Positions 24,671 to 33,082 of a stretch of DNA of 64,000 nucleotides are shown piece after piece. The position numbers were made by a program, and so were the translations under genes. Source of the DNA: Amycolatopsis xylanica (GTDB lineage: Bacteria > Actinomycetota > Actinomycetes > Mycobacteriales > Pseudonocardiaceae); NCBI RefSeq assembly GCF_900107045.1, contig NZ_FNON01000002.1, forward strand, positions 1 to 64,000, read 5' to 3'. The notes below the pieces were generated by a model. It did not search any database, had not been told where the DNA came from, and was given only the letters and a program-made list of their open reading frames with translations. Positions within the stretch are counted from its first letter, which is position 1. Each line of letters begins with the position of its first letter.

Positions 24671-25411
24671 ATGTGGTTTGAGAAGCCCGAACAGTTTCGG
24701 GTCGAAGAGCTTGCGGCCATCGTGACGAAGACGACCGGCGGCGACCTGCACATCGTGCTGGCGCCGCAGGCCGTCTGGCTTCCGCCCGATGTGAAGGCCC
24801 AAGCGGACAGGGCCGTCGAGGAAGCGCTGATGCGCTACCCCGATGACCCTGACGAACGCGATGAGCCGGACTTCAAGGCGATCTGCGAGCTGCTCAGCCG
24901 CCCGCCGGAGGCGCGGTACGGCTGGATCAGCGACACCGTCAACGGCACCAAACTGAGCGTGCTGGTGGCGGGCACGTCGTGGTTCGGCCTCATCGCGGTG
25001 CGCGAGGGCCATGACGTCTGGGTGCGCACGTTCCACCCGGATCGGCTCAGCCTCATCCTCGCCGAGGTGCTTCCCGAAGCCACCGCCAAGGCGAGCGGCC
25101 ATCCGATCAGCGTGCTCCGCAGCGAGATGCTCGAGGCGGAGAAGACCGGCAACGGCAGCCAATCGGTACGCCGCGCGCAGCGGTTCGCCGAGCTGACTCC
25201 GCACGTGCTCGCCGAGTTCAACGCGGAAACCCGCACGCCCGGTGGCCGGCGGCATCGCAACCAGAGCCCGCTGCGGGTCTACGACACCGAAGAGGGACGC
25301 TGGACGCTGCTCATCCGCCCGCACTATGGGGATGAGCAGCTCAACCTGGCGCCCGCCGGTGTCAACGAGGTAGCCGCTCTGCTGGACGAACTCCGGCGCG
25401 AACTCGCTTGA
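24671..25411 (+). CDS. EspG-family ESX secretion-associated chaperone
   Basis: A 246-aa protein of the EspG/ESX-1 secretion-associated family, cytoplasmic chaperones that bind PPE-type substrates. Typical stretches are EELAAIVTKTTGGDLHIVL near the N terminus, RYGWISDTVNGTKLSVLVA, and a C-terminal YDTEEGRWTLLIRPHYGDE. It begins directly after the stop of the PPE-like gene and is last in the cassette. No ESX core genes (EccB-E, MycP) are in the window, so this is an orphan chaperone-substrate cassette. Confidence 0.85.
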   Translation: MWFEKPEQFRVEELAAIVTKTTGGDLHIVLAPQAVWLPPDVKAQADRAVEEALMRYPDDPDERDEPDFKAICELLSRPPEARYGWISDTVNGTKLSVLVAGTSWFGLIAVREGHDVWVRTFHPDRLSLILAEVLPEATAKASGHPISVLRSEMLEAEKTGNGSQSVRRAQRFAELTPHVLAEFNAETRTPGGRRHRNQSPLRVYDTEEGRWTLLIRPHYGDEQLNLAPAGVNEVAALLDELRRELA

Positions 25412-25413
25412 GG

Positions 25414-25457
25414 TCGTGAGCGTTGCGGGCGGTTAGAACCGCCCGCAACGCTCACGA
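25414..25457. terminator. Family A palindrome between convergent genes
   Basis: A perfect 21-bp stem (25414-25434 with 25437-25457), starting 3 nt after the EspG stop and ending 5 nt before the convergent amidohydrolase stop. It is probably a two-way terminator. The arms hold TCGTGAGCGTTGCGGGCGG. Confidence 0.78.
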
Positions 25458-25461
25458 GCCC

Positions 25462-27039
25462 CTACGCCTCAAACGCCAAGTCCCCACCCACGACGGTGCC
25501 CAGCACGCGGATGTCGTCCAAAGCGTCCTCATCCAGCGGATCAGCCGACAGCGCGACGAAGTCGGCGAGCTTGCCGACCTCCAAAGTCCCGAGATCCTGT
25601 TCTCGGAACGCCGAGTAAGCGGACCCGTAGGTGTAGGCGCGCAAAGCTTGCGAAGGCGTCAGCCGCTCGTCAGGCCCGAGCAAAACGCCCGAAGCCGTAC
25701 GCCGGCGGACCATATCGGCCAAGCCCAGCAACGGCGCGCCCGAAACGACCGGCCGATCAGAGCTGGCAGGCAGCACACAACCCGCGTCGAGAACGCTCCG
25801 CAAGCGATACAACCAGGCCTCACGCGAAGACCCGACCGCCGCCCGCATGCCGTCGCCGATCTCGTTGACGAACCGGCCTTGGGGTGACGGGATCAGGCCG
25901 AGCGAGGCCAGGCGCTTCAGTTCGGCGGGTGGGAGGACCGCGCAATGCTCGATGCGGTGGCGGTGATCGAGGCGGGGGAAGCGGGCCAAAGCCGCTGCGT
26001 ACGCGTCCAAGACGACCGAGATCGCGCGGTCGCCGATGGCGTGGGTGGCTATCTGCCAGCCTGCGGCGTGGGCGCGCATGATCGTGGTCGCGAGGTCTTC
26101 CTCGGGGACCTGGAAGTAGCCGATGTTGTCCGGCTCGCCCTCGAAGGGCTCGTGCATGGCACACGTGCGGCCGATCAGGGAGCCGTCGGCGAAGAGTTTC
26201 ATCGCGCCGACGCGGAGCCAGTCGTCGCCGAAACCCGTGCGCAGGCCCAAATCGAGGCCGAATTCGATGTCGTCCGCCGGTGAATGCTCGAGTGGGTGCA
26301 GCACGCTGGCGGCGACCATGACCGAGGCGCGGACGCGCAGGACGCCTGCTTCGCGGGCCTGCTGATAGGCGGCGAGTTCGATCGGGGTTTGGCCGACCAG
26401 GCCGCCGCCGATGCCCGCTTCCTGCACGCTCGTGATGCCTTCGGACAGGTACTGGCGCGACGCGTGATCGAGGCCGCGGACGACGTCCTCGACCGGGGTC
26501 GGGTAGATCAGGGGGTTGAGCAGGAGCTGGGCCTGCTCGCGCAGGAGGCCGGTCGGGGAACCGTCCACTTGGACCACGTCGCCGCCGACGGGGACGTGAT
26601 CCAAGTCCAACTGGGACAGGACGCGGGAGTTCACGACCGTCATGTGGCCGGAAGTGTGCTTGACGCGGACCAAATGCTCCGGCGCCGCGCGGTCGAGGCC
26701 TTGGCGGGCGGGGTGGCCGCCGACGAGCTTGTTCTGGTCGTAGCCGCTGGCGACGATCCAGGTGCCCGGCGGCTGGGTCGCCGCGCGGGCGGCGATGGCG
26801 TCGTACACCTCGTCGACCGAGTTCAGGCCCGCCAGCGGGACGTCCGTGAGGCTCATGCCGAACCACGCCATGTGGTTGTGGGCGTCGTGGAAACCGGGGG
26901 CCACGTGCGCGCCACCGAGATCGATCCGCCGGGATGTCGACAAAGCGACAGCGTCTTCGCCGAGTGCGACGATGCGGCCGTTCAGGACCGCCAGCGCACC
27001 GATGACCTGGGCGTTCTCGTAGATCGCGTCAACCCGCAT
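25462..27039 (-). CDS. YtcJ-like amidohydrolase
   Basis: A 525-aa metal-dependent hydrolase of the amidohydrolase-3 (YtcJ/NfdA) family. The metal-binding HxH is in FHDAHNHMAWFG, further metal and active-site regions are IATHAIGDRA and HRIEHCAVL, and the catalytic Asp region is SSDRPVVSGAPL. The N- and C-terminal small beta domains are present (C-terminal GKLADFVALSADPLDE). ATG 27039 is chosen with GAAGG just upstream. The family cleaves N-formyl or amide bonds; the substrate is unknown. It is divergent from the enoyl-CoA hydratase operon across a 49-bp gap. Confidence 0.87.
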   Translation of the reverse strand: MRVDAIYENAQVIGALAVLNGRIVALGEDAVALSTSRRIDLGGAHVAPGFHDAHNHMAWFGMSLTDVPLAGLNSVDEVYDAIAARAATQPPGTWIVASGYDQNKLVGGHPARQGLDRAAPEHLVRVKHTSGHMTVVNSRVLSQLDLDHVPVGGDVVQVDGSPTGLLREQAQLLLNPLIYPTPVEDVVRGLDHASRQYLSEGITSVQEAGIGGGLVGQTPIELAAYQQAREAGVLRVRASVMVAASVLHPLEHSPADDIEFGLDLGLRTGFGDDWLRVGAMKLFADGSLIGRTCAMHEPFEGEPDNIGYFQVPEEDLATTIMRAHAAGWQIATHAIGDRAISVVLDAYAAALARFPRLDHRHRIEHCAVLPPAELKRLASLGLIPSPQGRFVNEIGDGMRAAVGSSREAWLYRLRSVLDAGCVLPASSDRPVVSGAPLLGLADMVRRRTASGVLLGPDERLTPSQALRAYTYGSAYSAFREQDLGTLEVGKLADFVALSADPLDEDALDDIRVLGTVVGGDLAFEA

Positions 27040-27052
27040 ACCTTCGGACCCT

Positions 27053-27072
27053 ATCGATCGATCGATCGGTCG
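27053..27072. promoter_or_regulatory. GATC-tandem palindrome in a divergent promoter
   Basis: ATCGATCGATCGATCGGTCG lies in the 49-bp gap between the amidohydrolase and enoyl-CoA hydratase genes. ATCGATCGATCGAT is self-complementary. A TetR regulator is encoded at the end of the right-hand operon, so this may be its operator. Confidence 0.4.
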
Positions 27073-27088
27073 TCTAGGCTCCGGGAGT

Positions 27089-27823
27089 ATGAGCACTGTT
27101 GAGCTGACCGTCGACGACGGTGTCGCCACGATCTGGCTGAACCGCCCGGAGCGGCTGAACGCCGTCGTCTCCGGCCTCGTCGACGACTTCCTGACCGCGC
27201 TGGACACGGTCGCGGGCTCCGGGGCGGGCGCGGTCGTGCTCGCGGGGCGCGGGCGCGCCTTCTGCGCCGGGCATGACCTCAAGGAGGTGCCGGAGGGGGA
27301 CTCGCGCCGCCGGCTCGACCGGCTGCAGGACGTCACGCGGCGGCTTCGCGGGCTGCCGCAGCCGGTGATCGCCGCCGTGCACGGCTACGCGATCGGCGCC
27401 GGCGCCGAGTTCGCCATGGGATGCGACATGGTGCTTGCCGCCGAAGACGCCGTTTTCGCGTTTCCGGAGGTCTCGCTCGGGCTGAGTGTGACCGGGGCGG
27501 CGTCGCGGCTGCTGCCGCTGATGGTCGGGCCGCTCAAGGCCAAGGAACTGCTGCTGCTCGGCGAGCGGATCGACGGGGTGACCGCGCAGCGGATCGGGCT
27601 GGTCAACGCGACCGCGCCCGCCGATCAGCTCATGGAGAAGGCCATCGAGTGGGCCCAGCGCATCGCGGGCCACCCGCGCGAGGCCGCGACCATGGCCAAG
27701 CGCGCGCTCGACGCGAGCATCGACATCGAGTCCGCGCTGGAGATCGAGGTCGGCCACGCGCTGATCACCGAGCACTCGGCCGCCGTCAAGGCGTCCACCG
27801 ACGCGTTTCGGAGCCGGGCATGA
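27089..27823 (+). CDS. Enoyl-CoA hydratase/isomerase family protein
   Basis: A 244-aa crotonase. The oxyanion-hole regions are RAFCAGHDL and GYAIGAGAEFAMG. Both catalytic glutamates of crotonase appear conserved: E127 in FPEVSLGL and E153 in LKAKELLLLG, so hydratase activity is plausible. ATG 27089 follows GGGAG. It is the first gene of an operon with an acyl-CoA ligase (overlap ATGA at 27820) and a TetR regulator. The acyl chain handled is unknown. Confidence 0.88.
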   Translation: MSTVELTVDDGVATIWLNRPERLNAVVSGLVDDFLTALDTVAGSGAGAVVLAGRGRAFCAGHDLKEVPEGDSRRRLDRLQDVTRRLRGLPQPVIAAVHGYAIGAGAEFAMGCDMVLAAEDAVFAFPEVSLGLSVTGAASRLLPLMVGPLKAKELLLLGERIDGVTAQRIGLVNATAPADQLMEKAIEWAQRIAGHPREAATMAKRALDASIDIESALEIEVGHALITEHSAAVKASTDAFRSRA

Positions 27824-29358
27824 AGCTGTCCGAAGTGGACGACCTGGTCAAGCTCGTCACCAGGGCCGCGCACATCTGGCCGGACAAGACCGCCTGGGTG
27901 TTCGACGCGCTCGGCGAGACGCTCACCTTCGGCGACATCGACCGCCGCAGCAGCAAGCTCGCGCTCGCGCTGCTCGAACTCGGCGTCTCGCGCGGCGACC
28001 GCGTCGGCGTGATGCTGCGTAACCAGCCCGAATTCCCGCTGACCTGGCTGGCGCTGGCCAAGATCGGCGCCGCGCTGGTGCCGGTCAACACCAACTACCA
28101 GGAGCTCGACGGAGCGCACGTGCTCGCGCACTCCGGCGCGCGGTTCGTGATCGCGGCGGACGAGTTCGTCGGCCTGCTGAACCGGATCGCGCCGCAGACG
28201 AGCGTCGAGCGCGTGCTCACGCCGTCGGAGCTCGAAGCGCCGTCGACCGCCGCCACCCACTTCGCCACGGTGCCCGAGCAGCCGGTCAACATCCAGTACA
28301 CGTCCGGGACCACCGGCGCGCCCAAGGGCTGTGTGCTGACGCATCGCTACTGGACGACGCTGGCCGCCGGGCTGGTCAACGACTTCCCCGCGGTCAACGA
28401 CACCGACACCCTGCTCACCGCGCAGCCGTTCCACTACATCGATCCACAGTGGAATGTCGCGCTGGGACTCGCCGCGGGCGCGACGCTCGTGGTGCTGGAC
28501 CGGTTCCACCCCAAGACCTTCTGGGCCAAGATCCGCGAGCACGAGGTCACCTGGTTCTACTGCCTCGGCCTGATGCCGACGCTGCTGCTGCGCATCCCCG
28601 AATCGCCGGAGGACAAGAAGCACAAGGTGCGCGCGGTCTCCGCCTCGGCCATCCCGCACGAGCTGCACGCCGATCTCGAGGCGCGCTGGGGTGTGCCGTG
28701 GTACGAGGCGTTCGGGATGACCGAGACCGGCGGCGACATCCGGATGGACGACGCCGATCACGACGCGCACGTCGGCACCGGCTGCATCGGGCGGCCGACC
28801 CGCGACCGCGAGGTCATGATCGCCGACGACGCCGGGAAACCCCTGCCACGCGGGGAAACCGGCGAGCTGCTGATCCGCGGCACCGGGCTGATGCACGGCT
28901 ACTTCGATGACGCCGAAGCCACCGCGAAAGCCTTCCAGGGTGGGTGGTTCCACACCGGCGATCTGGCCAGGATGGACGCAGACGGCCGGGTCTACTACGT
29001 CGGCCGCACCAAGGACATGATCCGGCGCAGCGGTGAGAACGTCTCGGCCGACGAGGTCGAGCGGGCGCTGCTGCTGCATCCGGCGGTCAAGCTCGCGGCC
29101 GTGATCGCGGTGCCGGACGAGCTGCGCGGCGAGGAGATCAAGGCGTATCTCGTGTTCGAGGACGGGCAGCGGCCGGAGCCGGGGGAACTGGCCGAGTTCT
29201 GTTCGGGCAAACTCGCCTACTTCAAGGTGCCGCGTTACTGGGCGTTCGCCGATTCGCTGCCGATGACGCCGTCCGAACGCGTCGCGAAGGGTGAGCTGCG
29301 CAAGGCGGCCGAACCGACCAAGGGGGCGTACGACCGGGTGGACGAACTGTGGCGATAG
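27820..29358 (+). CDS. AMP-forming acyl-CoA synthetase
   Basis: A 512-aa member of the ANL superfamily that activates a carboxylic acid with ATP and CoA. The phosphate loop is YTSGTTGAPKG, motif A5 is GMTETGG, the hinge is GRTKDMIRRSGENVS, and the C-terminal Lys region is AKGELRKA. It resembles the CaiC/crotonobetaine-CoA ligase branch by its HRYWTTLAAG and short C terminus, but the substrate is not certain. It overlaps the hydratase stop and its own stop overlaps the TetR start (GTG 29349), so the three genes are tightly coupled. Confidence 0.9.
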   Translation: MKLSEVDDLVKLVTRAAHIWPDKTAWVFDALGETLTFGDIDRRSSKLALALLELGVSRGDRVGVMLRNQPEFPLTWLALAKIGAALVPVNTNYQELDGAHVLAHSGARFVIAADEFVGLLNRIAPQTSVERVLTPSELEAPSTAATHFATVPEQPVNIQYTSGTTGAPKGCVLTHRYWTTLAAGLVNDFPAVNDTDTLLTAQPFHYIDPQWNVALGLAAGATLVVLDRFHPKTFWAKIREHEVTWFYCLGLMPTLLLRIPESPEDKKHKVRAVSASAIPHELHADLEARWGVPWYEAFGMTETGGDIRMDDADHDAHVGTGCIGRPTRDREVMIADDAGKPLPRGETGELLIRGTGLMHGYFDDAEATAKAFQGGWFHTGDLARMDADGRVYYVGRTKDMIRRSGENVSADEVERALLLHPAVKLAAVIAVPDELRGEEIKAYLVFEDGQRPEPGELAEFCSGKLAYFKVPRYWAFADSLPMTPSERVAKGELRKAAEPTKGAYDRVDELWR

Positions 29359-29987
29359 GCAAGGACCGTGTCCGCGGTGCGGCGGTGAAGCTGTTCGCGG
29401 ACAAGGGTTTCCACGGCACCGGGATCCGGGATCTCGCGCAGGAGGCCAACCTTTCCTCGGCGAGCCTCTACCACTACATGGGCACCAAGGAAGAACTGCT
29501 CGCCGGCATCATGCGCGAGTCACTGGAACGGCTGATCGCCGCGGCGCGCGAAGCCACTGACGGTGTCACCGATCCGGTGAACCGGCTCGGCATACTGGTC
29601 GCGCTCCATGTGATCACGCACGCGGTGCGGCCGGACGAGACGCGCGTGGTGGACAACGAGGTCGCGTCGCTGTCGCCGCACGCCAAGGCGGCGGTCGTCG
29701 CGCTGCGCGACGAATATGAGTCCCTCTGGGCGGAAACCATCGACAAGGGGGTCCGTGACGGGGTTTTCCGCACCGATCAGCCCGCCGTGACGAGGTTGGC
29801 GTTGCTGGAGATGTGCAGCGGCGTGGCCAGGTGGTACTCCTCACGCGGCCCGCTCGGCCTCGAAGAGCTGGCGGAGCACTACGCACAGCTCGCGATGCGC
29901 GCGCTCGGGCGGCTTGACGAGGGCGAACCACCCGATCTGGCTAATTGTCGCGCTGTGGTCTCAAAAACGTGGTCCGTGGCTGTGTAA
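29349..29987 (+). CDS. TetR-family regulator of the acyl-CoA operon
   Basis: A 212-aa TetR repressor. The N-terminal HTH (about 5-50) reads GIRDLAQEANLSSASLYHYM, and the C-terminal helical ligand domain resembles KstR2/FadR-type regulators. The GTG start at 29349 lies inside the end of the ligase gene. Being last in the operon, it probably represses this operon in response to an acyl-CoA; the candidate operator is the palindrome at 27053-27072. Confidence 0.87.
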   Translation: MAIGKDRVRGAAVKLFADKGFHGTGIRDLAQEANLSSASLYHYMGTKEELLAGIMRESLERLIAAAREATDGVTDPVNRLGILVALHVITHAVRPDETRVVDNEVASLSPHAKAAVVALRDEYESLWAETIDKGVRDGVFRTDQPAVTRLALLEMCSGVARWYSSRGPLGLEELAEHYAQLAMRALGRLDEGEPPDLANCRAVVSKTWSVAV

Positions 29988-30046
29988 AGGGCCCTTTTAG
30001 GCCGGTACGCCTTGCTCAGACGGCCTCTCTGAGGGACGCTCGAAGG

Positions 30047-30376
30047 GTGACTGAGCAAACGATCCAACTGGAACTGGACGACTCGGGTCTCTCCCCCAGG
30101 TTGCCGGCGCCAAAACACCCTCGGGATCAGGTGCAGGACGTTCCCTATCGCCCCGTCGAATTTCGTGATGACGACCTGCCCTCGGCCCTGGAACGGGCAT
30201 CGCAGTGGCTGCGCGAGGCACAGGAATGGCTGGGTGAGGCCGTCGACGTGCTGGCCATCCACCTCGACTACGACGACCGCAAGGGTTCGCCGTACTACGA
30301 CGTGAAGCTCCTGTGCAACGAAGAGGATCTCGCGGGCGTCCCGATCGCGCTCCGCGCCCAAGACAGCGAATCCTGA
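30047..30376 (+). CDS. Small acidic protein, unknown
   Basis: A 109-aa protein I do not recognise. GTG 30047 has CGAAGG close upstream; a longer frame to 29945 lacks a ribosome site and overlaps the TetR end. It begins TEQTIQLELDDSG, is Asp/Glu rich, has a helical middle (ALERASQWLREAQEWLGEAV), and ends with a strand-like VLAIHLDYDDRKGSPYYDVKL. No signal peptide or membrane segment is seen. It is the last gene before a convergent terminator. Confidence 0.55.
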   Translation: MTEQTIQLELDDSGLSPRLPAPKHPRDQVQDVPYRPVEFRDDDLPSALERASQWLREAQEWLGEAVDVLAIHLDYDDRKGSPYYDVKLLCNEEDLAGVPIALRAQDSES

Positions 30377-30387
30377 CCACCCGACGT

Positions 30388-30442
30388 GATTTAGCAGGCT
30401 TTACTCCCGGCGCTGGGCGCCAGGAGTAAAGCCCGCTAAATC
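30388..30442. terminator. Family B palindrome between convergent genes
   Basis: A 26-bp stem with two mismatches (30388-30413 with 30417-30442) and a 3-nt loop. The arms hold GATTTAGCAGGCTTTACTCC and its partner. It lies between the small unknown gene and the convergent acyl-CoA dehydrogenase. Confidence 0.75.
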
Positions 30443-30454
30443 GCGAGCCCGTTT

Positions 30455-31624
30455 TCAGCCCAGCGTCCCGCCGACCTTGACGTGGCCCTTCAGCAGGTTG
30501 CGCGCGATGGTCCGGCGCTGGATCTCGTCGGTGCCCTCGTAGATCCGCAGCAGGCGGAGCTCGCGGTACCAGCGCTCGACCGGCAGTTCACGCGTGTAGC
30601 CCATGCCACCGTGGATCTGCAGCACCCGGTCGACGATCTCGTTCGCCTTCACGCCGCCGTAGAGCTTCGCGACGGACTGCGCGTGGCGCGAGTCCATGCC
30701 CTGGTCGACCTGCCACGCGGCGTGCAGCACCAGCCAGCGCAGCGCCTCCAGCTCGACGCCGGAGTCGGCGATCATCCACTGGATGGCCTGGCGCTCGGCG
30801 ATCTTCTGCCCGAACGTCTCGCGGGTGTTGGCGTGCTCGATGGCCATCGAGATCAGCCGCTCGCACGAGCCGATCGCGCGGGCGGGCAGCAGGTAGCGGC
30901 CCGCGCCGATCCACTGCATCGCGAGGTCGAAACCGTGCCCGAGCTCGCCGAGGATCTGAGTCTCCGGCACGCGGACGTCTTCGAAGACCAGCGAGGCCGG
31001 GCCCCACTCGCCCATGGTGTCGATGTACTCGGACTTCCAGCCTGCGTCGCGGTCGACCAGGAAGCAGGTGACGCCGCCGTTGGCGCCCTTCTCCGGGTCG
31101 GTGATGGCGAAGACCATGACGAAGTCGGCCTCGTTGCCACCGGTGATGAAGGTCTTCTCGCCGTTGATGACCCAGTCGGTGCCGTCCTTGCGGGCGGTCG
31201 TGCGGATCGCCTTCGCGTCGGAACCCGCGCCAGGCTCGGTGATCGCGAAGCAGGACTTGCGCTCACCGGAGATGGTCGGCAGCAGGTACGTCCGCTTCTG
31301 CTCCTCGTTGGCGTGGTAGAGGATGTTGTCCGCGGCGCCGCCGAAGCGGAACGGCACGAAAGTGCGGCCGAGCTCGGCCTCGAGCAGCGCGGTCATCACC
31401 GCGGACAGGCCCATGCCGCCGTACTCCTCGGGCGTCTGCACGCCCCAGAACCCGGACTCCTTGGCCTTGAGCTGGAGTTCGCGCAGCTCATCGGTCGTGA
31501 TACCGGGCTGACCGGCCCGTTCGCGGCGCAGCACCTCCGGCTCACGCGGGACGAGTTCGCGCTGGACGAAGGTGCGGACCCAGTCACGCACCTCTCGCTC
31601 TTCGACGCTCAGGGTGAAATCCAT
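30455..31624 (-). CDS. Acyl-CoA dehydrogenase
   Basis: A 389-aa FAD flavoenzyme that makes the first double bond in acyl-CoA oxidation. FAD and substrate motifs are CFAITEPGAGSDA and INGEKTFITGG, the helical part has IQWMIADSGVELEALR, and the catalytic base is E363 in LRIYEGTDEIQRR. ATG 31624 starts MDFTLSVEE. A palindromic site at 31640 is a likely TetR operator. The chain-length class cannot be told. It is an isolated gene, convergent with the small unknown gene. Confidence 0.9.
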   Translation of the reverse strand: MDFTLSVEEREVRDWVRTFVQRELVPREPEVLRRERAGQPGITTDELRELQLKAKESGFWGVQTPEEYGGMGLSAVMTALLEAELGRTFVPFRFGGAADNILYHANEEQKRTYLLPTISGERKSCFAITEPGAGSDAKAIRTTARKDGTDWVINGEKTFITGGNEADFVMVFAITDPEKGANGGVTCFLVDRDAGWKSEYIDTMGEWGPASLVFEDVRVPETQILGELGHGFDLAMQWIGAGRYLLPARAIGSCERLISMAIEHANTRETFGQKIAERQAIQWMIADSGVELEALRWLVLHAAWQVDQGMDSRHAQSVAKLYGGVKANEIVDRVLQIHGGMGYTRELPVERWYRELRLLRIYEGTDEIQRRTIARNLLKGHVKVGGTLG

Positions 31625-31639
31625 GACACTCCCTCTGAC

Positions 31640-31653
31640 TAAGCGCTTGCTTA
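31640..31653. promoter_or_regulatory. Candidate TetR operator upstream of the acyl-CoA dehydrogenase
   Basis: TAAGC-GCTT-GCTTA is a perfect 5-4-5 inverted repeat 16 bp upstream of the dehydrogenase start codon. Similar AAGC/GCTT repeats are bound by TetR fatty-acid regulators in actinobacteria. No TetR gene is directly adjacent. Confidence 0.5.
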
Positions 31654-31765
31654 CCTCAGGGTACCTCGCGCTGTCCCTTGTCGACATACCCCGGCGGTTC
31701 CTGTTGTTGACCATGCGGGACTTGTCGTAGGTTTCTGCCGCCGAACCCGGCGTTAAGGAGGGTCA

Positions 31766-33082
31766 ATGACCACCGAAGCACCCACTCAGCGGCGGGATCG
31801 CTCGCATCTGCTCTATCTGGCCGTCATCGTCGCCGTGCTGCTCGGCATCGTGGTCGGGCTGGTCTTCCCGGCGTTCGCCAAGGAGCTCAAGCCGATCGGC
31901 ACCGGCTTCGTCAACCTGATCAAGATGATGATCTCGCCGATCATCTTCTGCACGATCGCGCTCGGCGTCGGCTCGATCGCCAAGGCCGCGAAGGTCGGCA
32001 AGGTCGGCGGGCTGGCGATCGGCTACTTCCTGGTCATGTCGACGGTCGCGCTGTTCATCGGCCTGGTGGTCGGCAACCTGCTGCACCCGGGCGACGGGCT
32101 GAAGATCAGCTCGTCGGTCGCGAAGGCGGGCCAGTCGCAGGTCACCCAGGCGCAGAACACGACCGAGTTCATCCTCGGCATCATCCCGAAGACGCTGGTC
32201 TCGGCGTTCACCAGCGAACTGGTGCTGCAGACGCTGCTGGTCGCGCTGCTGACCGGGTTCGCGCTGCAGAAGCTCGGGCCGTCCGGCGTGCCGATCCGCA
32301 AGGGCATCGAGCACATCCAGCGGCTGGTGTTCCGGATCCTGTCGATGATCATGTGGGCCGCCCCGGTCGGCGCGTTCGGCGCGATCGCCGCGGTGGTCGG
32401 CGGCACCGGCTGGGCCGCGCTGAAGGGTCTGCTGATCATCATGGTCGGCTTCTACGTGACGTGCCTGCTGTTCGTGTTCATCGTGCTCGGCGCGCTGAGC
32501 TGGCTGATCGCGCGGGTCAACGTCTTCAAGCTGTTCAAGTACCTGGGGCGTGAGTTCCTGCTGATCCTGTCGACGTCGTCGTCGGAGTCGGCGCTGCCGA
32601 GGCTCATCGCGAAGATGGAGCACCTGGGCGTCAGCAAGCCGGTGGTCGGCATCGTGGTGCCGACCGGGTACTCGTTCAACCTCGACGGCACCGCGATCTA
32701 CCTGACCATGGCGTCGATCTTCATCTCGGAGGCGCTGGGCCAGCCGCTGTCGCTGGGCGAGCAGGTCTCGCTGCTGGTGTTCATGATCATCGCGTCGAAG
32801 GGCGCGGCCGGGGTCACCGGCGCCGGGCTCGCGACGCTGGCGGGCGGCCTCGCCGCGCACAAGCCCGCGCTGGTCGACGGGGTCGGGTTCATCGTCGGCA
32901 TCGACCGGTTCATGTCCGAAGCCCGCGCGCTGACGAACTTCGCGGGCAACTCGGTGGCGACCGTGCTCGTCGGCACCTGGACCGACGAGATCGACAAGGA
33001 GCAGGTACACCGGGTATTGAATGGGGAAGACCCGTTCGACGAGGTGACCATGCTGGACGACCATGGGGGCAAGACCGAGTGA
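31766..33082 (+). CDS. Dicarboxylate/amino acid:cation symporter (DAACS family)
   Basis: A 438-aa integral membrane carrier related to GltP/DctA that imports glutamate or C4-dicarboxylates with cations. The family signature spans STSSSESALPRLI (hairpin loop 1) and PTGYSFNLDGTAIYL, and the second re-entrant loop is ASKGAAGVTGAGLATLAGG. About eight membrane helices are visible. ATG 31766 has GGAGGG. It overlaps the phosphopantetheinyl transferase start (GTGA at 33079), which is an unusual pair. Confidence 0.92.
   Translation: MTTEAPTQRRDRSHLLYLAVIVAVLLGIVVGLVFPAFAKELKPIGTGFVNLIKMMISPIIFCTIALGVGSIAKAAKVGKVGGLAIGYFLVMSTVALFIGLVVGNLLHPGDGLKISSSVAKAGQSQVTQAQNTTEFILGIIPKTLVSAFTSELVLQTLLVALLTGFALQKLGPSGVPIRKGIEHIQRLVFRILSMIMWAAPVGAFGAIAAVVGGTGWAALKGLLIIMVGFYVTCLLFVFIVLGALSWLIARVNVFKLFKYLGREFLLILSTSSSESALPRLIAKMEHLGVSKPVVGIVVPTGYSFNLDGTAIYLTMASIFISEALGQPLSLGEQVSLLVFMIIASKGAAGVTGAGLATLAGGLAAHKPALVDGVGFIVGIDRFMSEARALTNFAGNSVATVLVGTWTDEIDKEQVHRVLNGEDPFDEVTMLDDHGGKTE

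Noticed and set aside
27625..29079. 484-codon open frame antisense to the acyl-CoA ligase
   Set aside because: Composition is typical of the antisense of a high-GC gene, and the sense strand carries all ligase motifs.
31763..33064. 433-codon open frame antisense to the dicarboxylate symporter
   Set aside because: Extremely Arg/Asp/Gln-rich and lacks any motif; the sense strand encodes a transporter with all signatures.
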